Part shown: positions 26,193 through 34,875 of the stretch, piece after piece
Layout: every line of letters starts with the position of its first letter
Position numbering within the stretch: the first letter of the stretch is position 1
From: Phycisphaerales bacterium
GTDB lineage: Bacteria; Planctomycetota; Phycisphaerae; Phycisphaerales; SM1A02
Length of the DNA: 64,000 nt
Direction: 5' to 3'
Assembly (NCBI GenBank): GCA_022446795.1
Contig: JAKVBX010000004.1
Coordinates: 1 to 64,000 of the forward strand
Made by a program: the position numbers and the translations under genes
Notes under the pieces: model-generated
Seen by the model: the letters and a program-made list of their open reading frames with translations, nothing else
Database searches by the model: none
What the model was told of the DNA's origin: nothing

Positions 26193-27434
26193 TCACTCTG
26201 CGTCGGGGGCCGGAGCCGATCGCTGTTCCAGGCGCTTCATCGCCATGTCCACCGATCGCCTGATCATCATCATGTGGGCCTTCGTCAGGCTGGACTTCTC
26301 CAGGTCGACGGTGATGGCTGGCAACCAGCGGACCTCCTGTTCGGTCCAGCCGAGCGCCTCGAGCCGTTCGCCCATGTCGGCCATGTGACCAGCGCCATAC
26401 ACCACGGCGATCCGGTCGACGTCCCCCACCTGTGAACGCTCGACCAGGTCATTGATGACGATGATGTTCCGTTCATCGATGAGAATCCGACCGACGTCGG
26501 CACCGAACTCACGTGTCGCAATCTCGACGGCCTGGTCGTTTCCGAGGAGTTCGATGAGCATCACCTTGACCCCGTCCGTGACCGCCCCGCCGGTCAGGAC
26601 ATCCAACGCCGGAAGCAGCCGAAGAAACAACTTGGCAATTCCCGCGGGCAGGCTGGACCCCTCCAGCATGCCGGAAAGCCCCTGGATCTCGACGCCCGAC
26701 TCCTGGAAGGCCGCGCTCAGCGCTTCCCAGGACATGTCACTGACCTGCCAGTCTTCCCGTTCATAGGGGAGGACCTTCAACTGGAACTCAAGATCCAGGC
26801 CACGGGCGAGCGACTCCTGGATGCCCTCGACCGCTACCGAGCCCTCCCCGAGGTCAAGGGTGACCTCCAGATCCTCCGCAGCATCCTCGCCACCGGGTCG
26901 GCCATCGGCGCCGTAGCTTCGGACGACCGTCGTGTTTCCGTTCCGGAGCAGGACCACCGGGTGGCCCCACGCGTCGTGACGCAGCGAGCGGACCGAGTCC
27001 ACCATCCGCCGGTCGACATGGACTGACTTCGCCTGGAGTTCATCCATCGAGCCTGGCCAGTCACCGTCCGGACCGCCACAGGCCCTGGCCGCTTCCGCCA
27101 GCCACTCCAGGCGGGCCGACGTGGCATTCTGCTGTGCCTGGATCGTGTCACCGCTCGGCGGCAGCGTGACCTCCGCGTACACGGACTCGTACAGCACGAG
27201 ATCCGAGTCCGCGACCAGTTCACCGACCGCGTCGTAGAACGACTCATCCCCGATGTGGGTCACACCGACCAGCCAGACCTCGGGCCATCCGTCGGTTTCC
27301 GATACGTATCGACGCGAGGCCAGGGTCAACGATGCCGACTCACCGGTCGTCACCTTCGATTCCAGCCAGGACGTCGGTTCCGCTCCAGGATTCACAATCG
27401 CAACGGTCGAAGCCAGGATCACGCTCGCGAGCAT
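26193..27434 (-). CDS. TraB/TIKI-like secreted protein with inserted GspG pseudopilin-like segment
   Basis: A 413-residue protein with a short N-terminal signal-like helix (MLASVILASTVAIV). The flanking parts resemble the TraB/TIKI/EreA-like fold: WLVGVTHIGDESFYDAVGEL and VLYESVY early, then ERNIIVINDL and IAVVYGAGHMADMGERL late, each with the conserved His/Glu-type positions. Between them (about residues 125-200) is a segment that looks like the C-terminal calcium-site region of the major pseudopilin GspG: PGSMDELQ, DAWGHPVVLL, SYGADGRPGGED. The ATG at 27434 gives a TGATG overlap with the ExbB-like gene; a GTG one codon earlier is also possible. Catalysis is inferred from the fold and not tested. 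The GspG segment may have been acquired by domain insertion. Confidence 0.72.
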   Translation of the reverse strand: MLASVILASTVAIVNPGAEPTSWLESKVTTGESASLTLASRRYVSETDGWPEVWLVGVTHIGDESFYDAVGELVADSDLVLYESVYAEVTLPPSGDTIQAQQNATSARLEWLAEAARACGGPDGDWPGSMDELQAKSVHVDRRMVDSVRSLRHDAWGHPVVLLRNGNTTVVRSYGADGRPGGEDAAEDLEVTLDLGEGSVAVEGIQESLARGLDLEFQLKVLPYEREDWQVSDMSWEALSAAFQESGVEIQGLSGMLEGSSLPAGIAKLFLRLLPALDVLTGGAVTDGVKVMLIELLGNDQAVEIATREFGADVGRILIDERNIIVINDLVERSQVGDVDRIAVVYGAGHMADMGERLEALGWTEQEVRWLPAITVDLEKSSLTKAHMMMIRRSVDMAMKRLEQRSAPAPDAE

Positions 27435-28087
27435 CACTCCGGGTCACCGACACCCACGTGTACCGCCACCTTCTGCACCGCCTTGTACCCTTCCTGCGTG
27501 GAGGCAATCATGGTCTCGAGACGGTCGACGGCATGCGCCGACTGTCCCTTGAAGACCATGTACGGGAACAGGGTGATCAAGGCCACGATGAGTCCGAAGG
27601 CCGTCGTCAGCAGGGCCGCCGCGATGCCGCCAGCCACGTCCCGGGGATCCGTCAGGGTCGAGGTCCCACCCAGCAGCTCGAAGCTCTGGATGATCCCGAT
27701 GACCGTTCCGAGAATGCCCAGCAACGGCGAGGCCGTGATGATCGTCGACATCACGATCATGTAGCGATTGAACTTGCGTCGCTCTCCATCGACCGCCTCC
27801 AGTGCCACGGCATCACTGGCACCGTCATCGATCAACCGCTTGGCCACGCGCCCGTAGGGCGTGCGATCCGTGACCAGCAGCTTCTGGACACGTTCGTTGT
27901 CGCCTTTCCGCAGGGCGGCATTCATCTCGGCCAGCCGTTGAAGGCTGGCCCGCCCATTGACCGCCACCCAGAAGATGGCCCGCTCGATGATCAGCGTCAC
28001 GCTGCAGATGCTCAGCAGCAGCAACGGGATCATCACGTAGCCCCCGCGGTTCAGGAGCATGCCGAAGTCACCGAAGAACTCTCCCAT
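27434..28087 (-). CDS. ExbB/TolQ/MotA-type proton channel protein
   Basis: A 217-residue inner-membrane protein with three membrane helices. These are GGYVMIPLLLLSICSVTLII near the N-terminus, MSTIITASPLLGILGTVIGI and GGIAAALLTTAFGLIVALIT. The last two carry the small-residue and Thr pattern of the ExbB/TolQ channel. The start is uncertain. I use ATG at 28087, which has TATGAT 7 nt upstream and no Shine-Dalgarno sequence; ATG at 28099 and TTG at 28153 are alternatives. No ExbD/TolR gene follows. Instead the next gene is the TraB/GspG-like protein with a one-base overlap, so the channel's partner here is unclear. Confidence 0.85.
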   Translation of the reverse strand: MGEFFGDFGMLLNRGGYVMIPLLLLSICSVTLIIERAIFWVAVNGRASLQRLAEMNAALRKGDNERVQKLLVTDRTPYGRVAKRLIDDGASDAVALEAVDGERRKFNRYMIVMSTIITASPLLGILGTVIGIIQSFELLGGTSTLTDPRDVAGGIAAALLTTAFGLIVALITLFPYMVFKGQSAHAVDRLETMIASTQEGYKAVQKVAVHVGVGDPE

Positions 28088-28094
28088 GGCGAGT

Positions 28095-28100
28095 ATCATA
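28095..28100 (-). promoter_or_regulatory. -10 element for a possible leaderless ExbB-like transcript
   Basis: On the minus strand TATGAT (28100-28095) is followed by seven bases (ACTCGCC) and then ATG at 28087. No Shine-Dalgarno sequence is present. The divergent prenyl synthase starts at 28153. Confidence 0.4.
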
Positions 28101-28152
28101 GGGATCGACGTCACTGGACGCACTTCCAGCCCCCTACCCGGAATCCCAGACA

Positions 28153-29058
28153 ATGCCCTCGTCCCAAGCAGCTGAGGCCACGCAGACCGGCATGGAGATC
28201 ATCACCCGCCCCTCATCGATGATGCAGGCCTATCTCGAGTCGTCCATCGACTGGGATCGGCTGCCACCGCATCTCGCGGACGCCGCCCGATACGGAACGC
28301 TCGGTGGCGGGAAGCGGATCCGCCCGGTGCTGGTCATCCTGTCCTGTGAAGCCGCTGGAGGCCGAGCCGAGGACGCCCTGCCCGCGGCCGCCGCCCTGGA
28401 GCTCGTCCACTGCTTCAGCCTGGTTCATGACGACCTTCCAGCCCTGGACAACGATGTTCTCCGCCGCGGCCAGCCGACCCTGCACGTCCATGCCGGTGAG
28501 CCCATGGCGATCCTGGCCGGCGACCTGCTGCTGGCCATGGCCTTCGGCGAACTCGCCCGGATGGACATGGCCGCCAACCGCGTGACGGCACTGGTCGACG
28601 AGTTGGCGTCCGGAACCCGGGACATGGTGGTCGGGCAGGTCTACGACACGCTCGGTGGCCTCCCCACGGACATCGAAGCCCTGGAACAAATCCAGCTGGT
28701 GCACCGGAACAAGACCGGTGCCCTGCTCCGGGCCGCCTGCCGGATGGGTGCCATCTGCGCCGGGGCCGCTGATGCTGAGATCGCCGCCCTGACCACATAT
28801 GGCGAGGCCGTCGGCCTGATGTTCCAGGTGGTGGATGACCTCCTCGATGTGACCCAGTCCACGGAGCACGTGGGCAAGGCCACGGGCAAGGACTCGGCCC
28901 TGGGCAAGCGAACCTACCCCGGCCTCCTCGGGGTCGAGGGTTCCCAGGCGGTCATCGATCAGCTCCACCAGCAGGCCGTAGCCGCCCTTGAGCCCCTGGA
29001 TTCCGCAGGCGAACCCCTGCGAGATCTCTGCCGATATATGGCGATACGGACCAGATAA
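28153..29058 (+). CDS. Short-chain polyprenyl diphosphate synthase (farnesyl type)
   Basis: A 301-residue all-helical prenyltransferase joining IPP to allylic diphosphates, most likely making farnesyl or geranylgeranyl diphosphate. It has the substrate-binding GGGKRIRPVL, the first Asp-rich motif in HDDLPALDND (with the two-residue insertion of bacterial FPP synthases), the Lys/Thr region HRNKTGALLRA, QVVDDLLDV as the second Asp motif and GKDSALGKRTYP. The length is that of IspA. dxs follows 81 bp downstream on the same strand, the common ispA-dxs order. Exact chain length cannot be set from sequence alone. Confidence 0.92.
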   Translation: MPSSQAAEATQTGMEIITRPSSMMQAYLESSIDWDRLPPHLADAARYGTLGGGKRIRPVLVILSCEAAGGRAEDALPAAAALELVHCFSLVHDDLPALDNDVLRRGQPTLHVHAGEPMAILAGDLLLAMAFGELARMDMAANRVTALVDELASGTRDMVVGQVYDTLGGLPTDIEALEQIQLVHRNKTGALLRAACRMGAICAGAADAEIAALTTYGEAVGLMFQVVDDLLDVTQSTEHVGKATGKDSALGKRTYPGLLGVEGSQAVIDQLHQQAVAALEPLDSAGEPLRDLCRYMAIRTR

Positions 29059-29061
29059 CCC

Positions 29062-29067
29062 TACACT
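29062..29067 (+). promoter_or_regulatory. dxs: Candidate -10 element before dxs
   Basis: TACACT (29062-29067) lies just past the prenyl synthase stop and about 72 bp before the dxs ATG. No clear -35 is seen. It would let dxs be expressed apart from the upstream gene. Confidence 0.3.
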
Positions 29068-29139
29068 TCGATGAATCTCAGGGTGCCCGACTCCGACCGT
29101 CGGACCGGCCCCGGGGAGCATCCTGAGGGGCGAAATCGG

Positions 29140-31092
29140 ATGGACCTACGTCTTCTGCCGGGAATTAATTCCCCTGCCGATCTCAAGGCATTGACCGTTG
29201 ACCAGCTGCCTGACCTGGCGGCCGAGATCCGGCATGTCATCTGCGAGCAGGTCAGTCGCTCCGGAGGGCACCTGGCACCCAACCTGGGTGTCGTCGAGCT
29301 CACGATCGCACTGCACTACGTGTTCGACTTCGGCCACGATCGACTGCTCTTTGACGTGGGTCACCAGTGCTACCCGCACAAGCTCCTCACCGGTCGCTTC
29401 AACCTGCTGTCCAAGCTGCGGCAACGCGACGGCATGGCCGGCTTCCCGGAACCACGGGAGTCGACATTCGATCTCTTCTCCGTGGGACACGCGGGAACCG
29501 CGATCTCCACGGCCGTCGGCATGGCCCGCGGTGATCTCCTCAACGGCGACAGCTGTACCGCGGAGAACCCGAACGGTCGACACGTGGTGTCGCTCATCGG
29601 CGATGCCAGCATCGTCAATGGTGTCGCCATGGAAGGCCTGAACAACGCCGGCACCCTGGATCGCCAGTTCCTGGTCGTCCTGAATGACAACGGCATGAGC
29701 ATCGCCAAGCCACAGGGCGCAATCGCCGGCTACTTCGATCGACTGCGAACGAGCGGCACCTATCGCGCCATGAAGCGGGCCGCCAAGGATGTCATGGCCA
29801 ACCTGCCCGGTGGCGCCACGCTCCGGGACATGTCCCATCGCCTCGGTGAAATGGCCAAGGACGCCCTGTGCGAGGACGCCTGGTTCGAGAAGTTCGGCCT
29901 GCTGACCATCGGCCCGGTGGATGGACACGACCTGCCGTCCCTGGTGGACATGCTCAATACCGTCAAGGACGTCGACCGTCCGATGGTCCTGCACACCCAT
30001 ACGATCAAGGGCAAGGGCTTCGATTTCTCCGAGGGTGATGCAACGACATTCCATTCCCCCAAGCCCTTCGAGGTGAACGGGTGCCGGGTCGAGCTGAAGT
30101 CCTCCGGACGCAGCTTCACGACCGCCTTCGCCGACGCGCTGTGCGACGTGATGGCCCGCGACGAAGCCGTCGTGGCCTGCACGGCCGCGATGCCCGATGG
30201 CACCGGCGTCAAGAAGGCCCTGACCGAGTATCCCGACCGCACCTGGGACACCGGGATCTGCGAGTCACATGCCATGGACATGATGGCGGGCATGGCCAAG
30301 ACCGGGCTCAAGCCCTTCTTCGCCGTGTACTCGACCTTCCTCCAGCGGGCCTTTGACCAGGCCTTCCAGGAAGTCTCCCTCCAGGGCCTGCCCGTCCGGC
30401 TGTGCCTGGACCGTGCCGGCCTGGTCGGTGGCGACGGCGCCGTGCACCACGGTTTCTGTGATGTCAGCATCCTGCGGGTCCTTCCAGATGCCGCCCTGGT
30501 GGCCGCCATGGACGAACCAAGCCTCCACGCCGCCATGGAGTTCATGCGAACCTATGACACGGGACTGAGCGCCGTTCGCTACCCCCGTGACAATGTCGAC
30601 GATCGCTTCGCCGACCAGCCCTGCCCGGCCTTCGAACTGGGCCGCGCCCGCGGGCTCCGCGTGCATGACGCACCGGATGTCGCCATCCTCGGCTTCGGCG
30701 TGATGACGCTGACGGCCATGGACGCCGTGGACCGCCTGGGTGAAGAGGCCATTGTCAACGTCTACGACGCCCGCTTCGCCAAGCCGGTTGATCGAGAACT
30801 GATCCGCGATCTCCTGGAACGCCAGATCCCGATCATCACGATCGAGGATCACGGGATCCACGGTGGTTTCGGTGCCGCGGTCGTCGAGGCGGCGTCAGAG
30901 ATGAAACTCGACGCCGGGCTCGTTCATCGCATGGCCCTCCCGGACAGCTGGATCTACCAGGGCTCTCGCAGTGGTCAGTTGGAGGAAGCCGGGCTGGACG
31001 TCGACAGCGTCGTGGAAGCCATTCGTGCACAACTCCAGGCCCAGGGACAGGCCAAGACGCCACTGGTCGAGACCGTCGCGTCGCGACACTGA
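29140..31092 (+). CDS. dxs: 1-deoxy-D-xylulose-5-phosphate synthase
   Basis: A 650-residue thiamine-diphosphate enzyme that condenses pyruvate and glyceraldehyde 3-phosphate, the entry step of the MEP pathway. Key segments: VGHQCYPHKLLTGR, SVGHAGTAIS, GDASIVNGVAMEGLNNAG (ThDP/Mg site), VLNDNGMSIAKP, PVDGHDLPSLV, HTIKGKGF, AFDQAFQEVSLQGLPV and RAGLVGGDGAVHHG. The start at 29140 has GAGGGG 9 nt upstream. An ATG at 29071 is in frame but adds a nonconserved Arg/Pro-rich leader. The length is slightly longer than E. coli Dxs (620). It is followed 8 bp later by an amidotransferase gene. Confidence 0.97.
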   Translation: MDLRLLPGINSPADLKALTVDQLPDLAAEIRHVICEQVSRSGGHLAPNLGVVELTIALHYVFDFGHDRLLFDVGHQCYPHKLLTGRFNLLSKLRQRDGMAGFPEPRESTFDLFSVGHAGTAISTAVGMARGDLLNGDSCTAENPNGRHVVSLIGDASIVNGVAMEGLNNAGTLDRQFLVVLNDNGMSIAKPQGAIAGYFDRLRTSGTYRAMKRAAKDVMANLPGGATLRDMSHRLGEMAKDALCEDAWFEKFGLLTIGPVDGHDLPSLVDMLNTVKDVDRPMVLHTHTIKGKGFDFSEGDATTFHSPKPFEVNGCRVELKSSGRSFTTAFADALCDVMARDEAVVACTAAMPDGTGVKKALTEYPDRTWDTGICESHAMDMMAGMAKTGLKPFFAVYSTFLQRAFDQAFQEVSLQGLPVRLCLDRAGLVGGDGAVHHGFCDVSILRVLPDAALVAAMDEPSLHAAMEFMRTYDTGLSAVRYPRDNVDDRFADQPCPAFELGRARGLRVHDAPDVAILGFGVMTLTAMDAVDRLGEEAIVNVYDARFAKPVDRELIRDLLERQIPIITIEDHGIHGGFGAAVVEAASEMKLDAGLVHRMALPDSWIYQGSRSGQLEEAGLDVDSVVEAIRAQLQAQGQAKTPLVETVASRH

Positions 31093-31100
31093 GTTCACCA

Positions 31101-31853
31101 ATGTCGATCCTCGTGCTGGAACACTCGGACCGGGCCCGCTGCGGGCGACTCGTCGCCACGCTGCGTGATCACGGTCATCGACTGGACATCCGCAGCCTGC
31201 ATGATGGTGATCCGCTTCCCTCGGATCTCGAGGGCATCGATGGCGTGATCACCATGGGTGGGCCCATGGCACCCGACGATGATTCACAGCCGTGGATGGC
31301 CGACGAACTGCAGTTGATCCGCACCGCCGTGGAACAGGACCTGCCCCTGCTCGGGATCTGCCTGGGCCACCAACTCCTCGTCCGGGCGTTGGGCGGAACG
31401 GTCGAGCGACGTCCTGGCGGTCAACGCATCGGGTGGCATCCGATCGAGCTCAACCCCACTGGTCGGGAGGACCCGCTGCTGGCTGGTCTACCGTGGCAGT
31501 GGACACAGGCCCACTGGAATTCCTACCAGGCGGCCACGCTCCCAGGTGACGCCCGGGTCCTGGCCACTGGCCCGGACGGTGACATCCAGGTCTGCAAGCT
31601 CGGCGTCAGGACCTATGGCTTCCAATGCCACCCGGAGATCGCACCGGAAACCATGCAGGCGTGGATCGATGATGAGCCGGACGTCGTCCGGAGTGCCGGA
31701 ACCACCGGCGAGGCACTGATGGCCGAGACCGCCTCGCAGTGGCCGTCCTTCGAACGGCTCACGGACCGGCTGTTCAAGGCTTGCGCCATGCTGCTGTTCC
31801 CACTGGAGCAGCGGAACCTCGGCATCGGCCAGGTCACCGAAATCCATCACTGA
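31101..31853 (+). CDS. Class I glutamine amidotransferase-like protein
   Basis: A 250-residue protein of the GuaA-type amidotransferase family. VITMGGPMAPDDD is the oxyanion-side loop, LLGICLGHQLL holds the nucleophile Cys, and YGFQCHPEIAPETM holds the His and Glu of the triad. No synthetase domain is attached. Such stand-alone members hydrolyse glutamine or gamma-glutamyl compounds, and the substrate here is unknown. It starts 8 bp after dxs and converges on a methyltransferase gene, overlapping it by 7 nt. Confidence 0.87.
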   Translation: MSILVLEHSDRARCGRLVATLRDHGHRLDIRSLHDGDPLPSDLEGIDGVITMGGPMAPDDDSQPWMADELQLIRTAVEQDLPLLGICLGHQLLVRALGGTVERRPGGQRIGWHPIELNPTGREDPLLAGLPWQWTQAHWNSYQAATLPGDARVLATGPDGDIQVCKLGVRTYGFQCHPEIAPETMQAWIDDEPDVVRSAGTTGEALMAETASQWPSFERLTDRLFKACAMLLFPLEQRNLGIGQVTEIHH

Positions 31854-32497
31854 CTGGAATCGACTCCCGTCCCGGCTCGACGCATGGCGATCGTGGCATC
31901 ATGCCCGTCGAGATACTCCTGCCGAAATGAAACGCACGGTGTCACCCGAAGGCATCGATCCAGCCATCGCGCCGTATGGAACCGGCGAGCGGGACGAAGG
32001 TCCTTTCCCCGGTACCGCTCGTGCGGTCGATTCGACAGGAAATTGAACACCACGCCGACAGCCGAACAGTCGTAGGCCGCCATCACCACCCGCCAGGCCT
32101 GCCGCTGGGTCATGGTGTTGAGGGTTCCGGAGATGAGACAGACATCAGGCTTCCACGATGCCACTGCCGACAGGTCAACCGCCAGGTCGACCACCTCGAA
32201 TCTCGATCCCGGATCATTGGACCGGGCCAGTTCGATCATCTCCGGCTGTGCATCGACACCGAGATAGTCCGCTGGCGTGACGCCCTGCTCCTTCAGTCGG
32301 GCCAGCAGGTCACCGGGGCCACAGCCAAGATCCGCCAGGCGACAGCCGTCCAGGTCGATCAGGCTGGCAGCGGCATCGAATCGGAGGACCTGGGCCCTTC
32401 GATCACGCCAGAGCGTCGCCTCGAAACCCGGGCCCAACCGGGCAATCGCCTCGCGATAGGGCTTCAGGTAGGCGGGATGTCCTGGCGATCCGGGCAC
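31847..32497 (-). CDS. Class I SAM-dependent methyltransferase
   Basis: A 216-residue protein (from the GTG at 32497) with the Rossmann methyltransferase signature: motif I LADLGCGPGDLLARL, the acidic strand end YLGVDAQPEMIEL and the DVCLISGTLNTMT strand. The substrate is unknown. In frame the sequence is open to 32575, but I prefer GTG at 32497: the conserved-looking region GHPAYLKPYREAI begins right after it, and TACGAT sits 6 nt upstream. It is divergent from the thioesterase gene with a 76-bp gap, and convergent with and overlapping the amidotransferase gene. Confidence 0.75.
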   Translation of the reverse strand: MPGSPGHPAYLKPYREAIARLGPGFEATLWRDRRAQVLRFDAAASLIDLDGCRLADLGCGPGDLLARLKEQGVTPADYLGVDAQPEMIELARSNDPGSRFEVVDLAVDLSAVASWKPDVCLISGTLNTMTQRQAWRVVMAAYDCSAVGVVFNFLSNRPHERYRGKDLRPARRFHTARWLDRCLRVTPCVSFRQEYLDGHDATIAMRRAGTGVDSSQ

Positions 32498-32503
32498 GCC
32501 GAC

Positions 32504-32509
32504 ATCGTA
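32504..32509 (-). promoter_or_regulatory. -10 element for a possible leaderless methyltransferase transcript
   Basis: The minus strand reads TACGAT (32509-32504), six bases, then GTG at 32497. No Shine-Dalgarno sequence precedes that GTG. Confidence 0.35.
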
Positions 32510-32538
32510 GCGACACTGGTGCTGATTCCCCGCCCGGC

Positions 32539-32567
32539 TTGTGGACTGGGTTCCGGGCGAGCACAAT
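32539..32567 (+). promoter_or_regulatory. Promoter for a possible leaderless thioesterase transcript
   Basis: TTGTGG (32539-32544), a 17-bp spacer, CACAAT (32562-32567), six bases, then ATG at 32574. This is the fullest example of the leaderless layout in the window because both hexamers are recognisable at the ideal spacing. Confidence 0.45.
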
Positions 32568-32573
32568 GCACCC

Positions 32574-32990
32574 ATGCCACCGGATTCAGCCGAGAACCTG
32601 GCGCTCCGGGTTCACATGATGCCGAAGGATACGAACGCCCTGGGGACCATCTTCGGGGGCGTGATCCTCTCGATGATCGACCAGGCGGGATTCGACGAAG
32701 CGCGGCGACACGGTCGCCATCGTTGGGTCACGGTCTCCTTCCACGGCGTCGAGTTCAAGCAACCCGTGTATGTCGGTGATCGCGTGAGCCTCTACACCTG
32801 GACCATCCGAACCGGAACCGCTTCAGTCGAGATCGGCGTCCGGGTGGACGCGCATCGCTTCCAGACCGACGAGATCGTGGAAGTGACGACAGGCCGACTG
32901 ACCATGGTGAGTGTTGATCAACAGGGGCGCAGCATCCCGTTCGCACAACCCCCCACCCTGGATGACCTCCACGGGGACTTGACCTCGTGA
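32574..32990 (+). CDS. Acyl-CoA thioesterase, hotdog fold
   Basis: A 138-residue YciA-like thioesterase that would cleave acyl-CoA esters. NALGTIFGGVILSMIDQAGF is the conserved hotdog helix with its Asn/Gly and Asp positions. VEFKQPVYVGDRVSLYTWT and RTGTASVEIGVRVDA follow as in the family. The start at 32574 gives the usual N-terminus. The GTG start of purN overlaps its stop (GTGA, 4 nt), so the two are coupled in translation although I know no functional link. Confidence 0.87.
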   Translation: MPPDSAENLALRVHMMPKDTNALGTIFGGVILSMIDQAGFDEARRHGRHRWVTVSFHGVEFKQPVYVGDRVSLYTWTIRTGTASVEIGVRVDAHRFQTDEIVEVTTGRLTMVSVDQQGRSIPFAQPPTLDDLHGDLTS

Positions 32991-33634
32991 CCACACCCAT
33001 CCGGATTGTGGCCTTGATCAGTGGCGGTGGCCGCACGGTGCTCAACCTGCAGCAGGCCATCGAGGTCGATGGACTTCCGGCCAAGATCATCACCGTGATC
33101 GCGACTCGCGAAACCCTGCCAGGCGTTCAACGTGCCCGTGATGCCGGACTCAGCGTCCAGGTTCCCGACACCGATGACTATGACGCCAGCCTCGAGCGAC
33201 TGGTCGAGGGCGCCGCGCCGGACGTGATCTGCCTGTGCGGCTACCTGCGGCTTCTCCGGCTTCGCCCGGAGTGGAGGGGGCGTGTCCTGAACATCCACCC
33301 CGCGCTCCTGCCCCGCCATGGTGGGCAGGGCATGTTCGGCCAGCACGTCCACCACGCCGTGCTGGATGCTGGTGACCGGTTCTCCGGGTGCACGGTCCAC
33401 TTCGTGGACGAGCAGTACGATCATGGCCCCGTGCTGCTGCAGCGAGCGTGCCCGGTCCACGAGGATGACACCGTGGACACGCTGGCTGCCCGCGTGTTCC
33501 AGGAGGAGTGCCAGGCGTTGCCTCGGGCCGTCAGCCTGCTGGCGGAGGGCCGCGTTCGACTTGACGCCGGGCGGGTCGAGATTCTTCCAACGTCCGCGGG
33601 AGCTATGATGCCGCACCAGCGAGTACAGGAATGA
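32987..33634 (+). CDS. purN: Phosphoribosylglycinamide formyltransferase
   Basis: A 215-residue enzyme of purine synthesis that formylates GAR using 10-formyl-THF. The N-terminal SGGGRTVLNLQQAI is the phosphate loop. Catalytic Asn and His are in LNIHPALLPRHGG, and the catalytic Asp follows the SGCTVHFVDEQYDHGP segment. The loop reads GGGR rather than the common GGSGSN, and the region after NIHP (HGGQGMFGQHVHHA) matches the family. GTG start, 4-nt overlap with the thioesterase gene and 4-nt ATGA overlap with the DUF502 gene. A formyl-methionine or other formyltransferase is less likely. Confidence 0.85.
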   Translation: MTTPIRIVALISGGGRTVLNLQQAIEVDGLPAKIITVIATRETLPGVQRARDAGLSVQVPDTDDYDASLERLVEGAAPDVICLCGYLRLLRLRPEWRGRVLNIHPALLPRHGGQGMFGQHVHHAVLDAGDRFSGCTVHFVDEQYDHGPVLLQRACPVHEDDTVDTLAARVFQEECQALPRAVSLLAEGRVRLDAGRVEILPTSAGAMMPHQRVQE

Positions 33635-34518
33635 GCTTGAGATCGAACAGTCCGATCGCCCACTTCCGGCGTTTCTTCCTCCGGGGACTCGCCGTGGTTC
33701 TTCCTGCCACGCTGACGTTGTGGGTGCTGGTCCAGGCCTACCTCTGGATCGATCGCTCCATCGCCGAGCCCATCAACAGCAGCATCCGATACTCGCTCAT
33801 CCAGCTCTATGGTCACTGGCCCGCCGCCGGGGAAGCCACGGGTGTGATTCCCTCCCCCGAGGAGTTGGTCTCATTGCGGACCGAAGCGGGTCTGCCCATT
33901 GATGACAACACGCAGGATGCCGACCTGATCTTCGAGTACCAGGCCGCCACCGTGAACTCCTGGTGGGAAGAGCACTTTCTTGTCCGGATGATCGGGCTGG
34001 TCGTGGCCATCTCAGCGGTCTATGTCGCCGGGCGACTCGTGGGTGGACTGGTCGGTCGGGCCGCGTATCGCTGGTTCGAACGCCTGCTGACCTCCCTGCC
34101 CGTGATCAAGAAGATCTACGCGTGGATCAAGCAGATCGTGGACTTCCTCTTCGGCAACCAGGACAAGAAGATGAAGTTCAACCGGGTCGTGGCCGCGGAG
34201 TATCCCCGTCGTGGCATCTGGTCCGTCGGGTTCCAGACCGGGGAGTCGATGAAGAGTCTCTCCGCCAAATCCGCCGATTCCGTCACCGTTTTCATTCCCA
34301 GTTCGCCAACGCCATTTACGGGGTACACCATCACGATTCCCCGAAAGGACATCATCGAACTGCCGATCTCCGTCGAGGAAGCCATTGGCTTTGCGATCAG
34401 CGGTGGCGTCCTGCGACCACCCTCGGAGCGGATTTCACCACTGCCCGCTAGCCCCTCCGAGGCCGAGTCGGCTACCCTAGAGGGCCCGGATCGCACTGAT
34501 TCCGGCCCTGCGCAGTAA
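33631..34518 (+). CDS. DUF502 family membrane protein
   Basis: A 295-residue protein. The first helix (FFLRGLAVVLPATLTLWVLVQ) carries the LP-x-x-LT pattern typical of DUF502. A second membrane region (FLVRMIGLVVAISAVYVAGRLVGG) precedes the conserved LPVIKKIYAWIKQIVDF. A soluble beta-rich part contains VTVFIPSSPTPFTGY, the family's phosphate-loop-like signature. Between the two helices is an insert of ~70 residues that is longer than usual. The function of DUF502 is unknown. It starts inside the purN stop codon and is followed by hpf 37 bp on. Confidence 0.85.
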   Translation: MSLRSNSPIAHFRRFFLRGLAVVLPATLTLWVLVQAYLWIDRSIAEPINSSIRYSLIQLYGHWPAAGEATGVIPSPEELVSLRTEAGLPIDDNTQDADLIFEYQAATVNSWWEEHFLVRMIGLVVAISAVYVAGRLVGGLVGRAAYRWFERLLTSLPVIKKIYAWIKQIVDFLFGNQDKKMKFNRVVAAEYPRRGIWSVGFQTGESMKSLSAKSADSVTVFIPSSPTPFTGYTITIPRKDIIELPISVEEAIGFAISGGVLRPPSERISPLPASPSEAESATLEGPDRTDSGPAQ

Positions 34519-34555
34519 CCCACTGAACCCGGGCGTGTCCCCGAGAGCATCCCCA

Positions 34556-34870
34556 ATGCAGATCAACCTGACGACACGACACGGCTCGATTCCAGAGTCC
34601 ATGGAAGAATACGCCCGCACCAAGGCGGAACGCCTGAACAAGTACTTTGATCGAATCGAGTCCATCAACCTGATCTTCGATCACACGAAATCTGAACACG
34701 AGGTCGAGGCCATCATCTGCGTCGAGCACAGCGAGGACATCGTGGCTCACGCTTCCGGCGACGACCTGCGAGCCACCATCGACCAGTGCATCGACCGGGC
34801 GGTCCGGCAGGTGACCGACCACAAGAGTAAAATCCGGGACGATAAACACCACGGTCCGACCAACGGGTAA
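34556..34870 (+). CDS. hpf: Ribosome hibernation-promoting factor, short form
   Basis: A 104-residue YfiA/HPF-type protein that binds the 30S decoding region and inactivates ribosomes in slow growth. It has the beta-alpha-beta-beta-beta-alpha layout: MQINLTTRHGSIPESMEEYA, YFDRIESINLIFDH, VEAIICVEHSEDIVAHASGD, then DLRATIDQCIDRAVRQVTDH. The long-form dimerisation domain is absent. The ATG at 34556 is chosen over a GTG 21 bases upstream. ptsN follows after 5 bp, the common hpf-ptsN order. Confidence 0.92.
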   Translation: MQINLTTRHGSIPESMEEYARTKAERLNKYFDRIESINLIFDHTKSEHEVEAIICVEHSEDIVAHASGDDLRATIDQCIDRAVRQVTDHKSKIRDDKHHGPTNG

Positions 34871-34875
34871 GGCAC

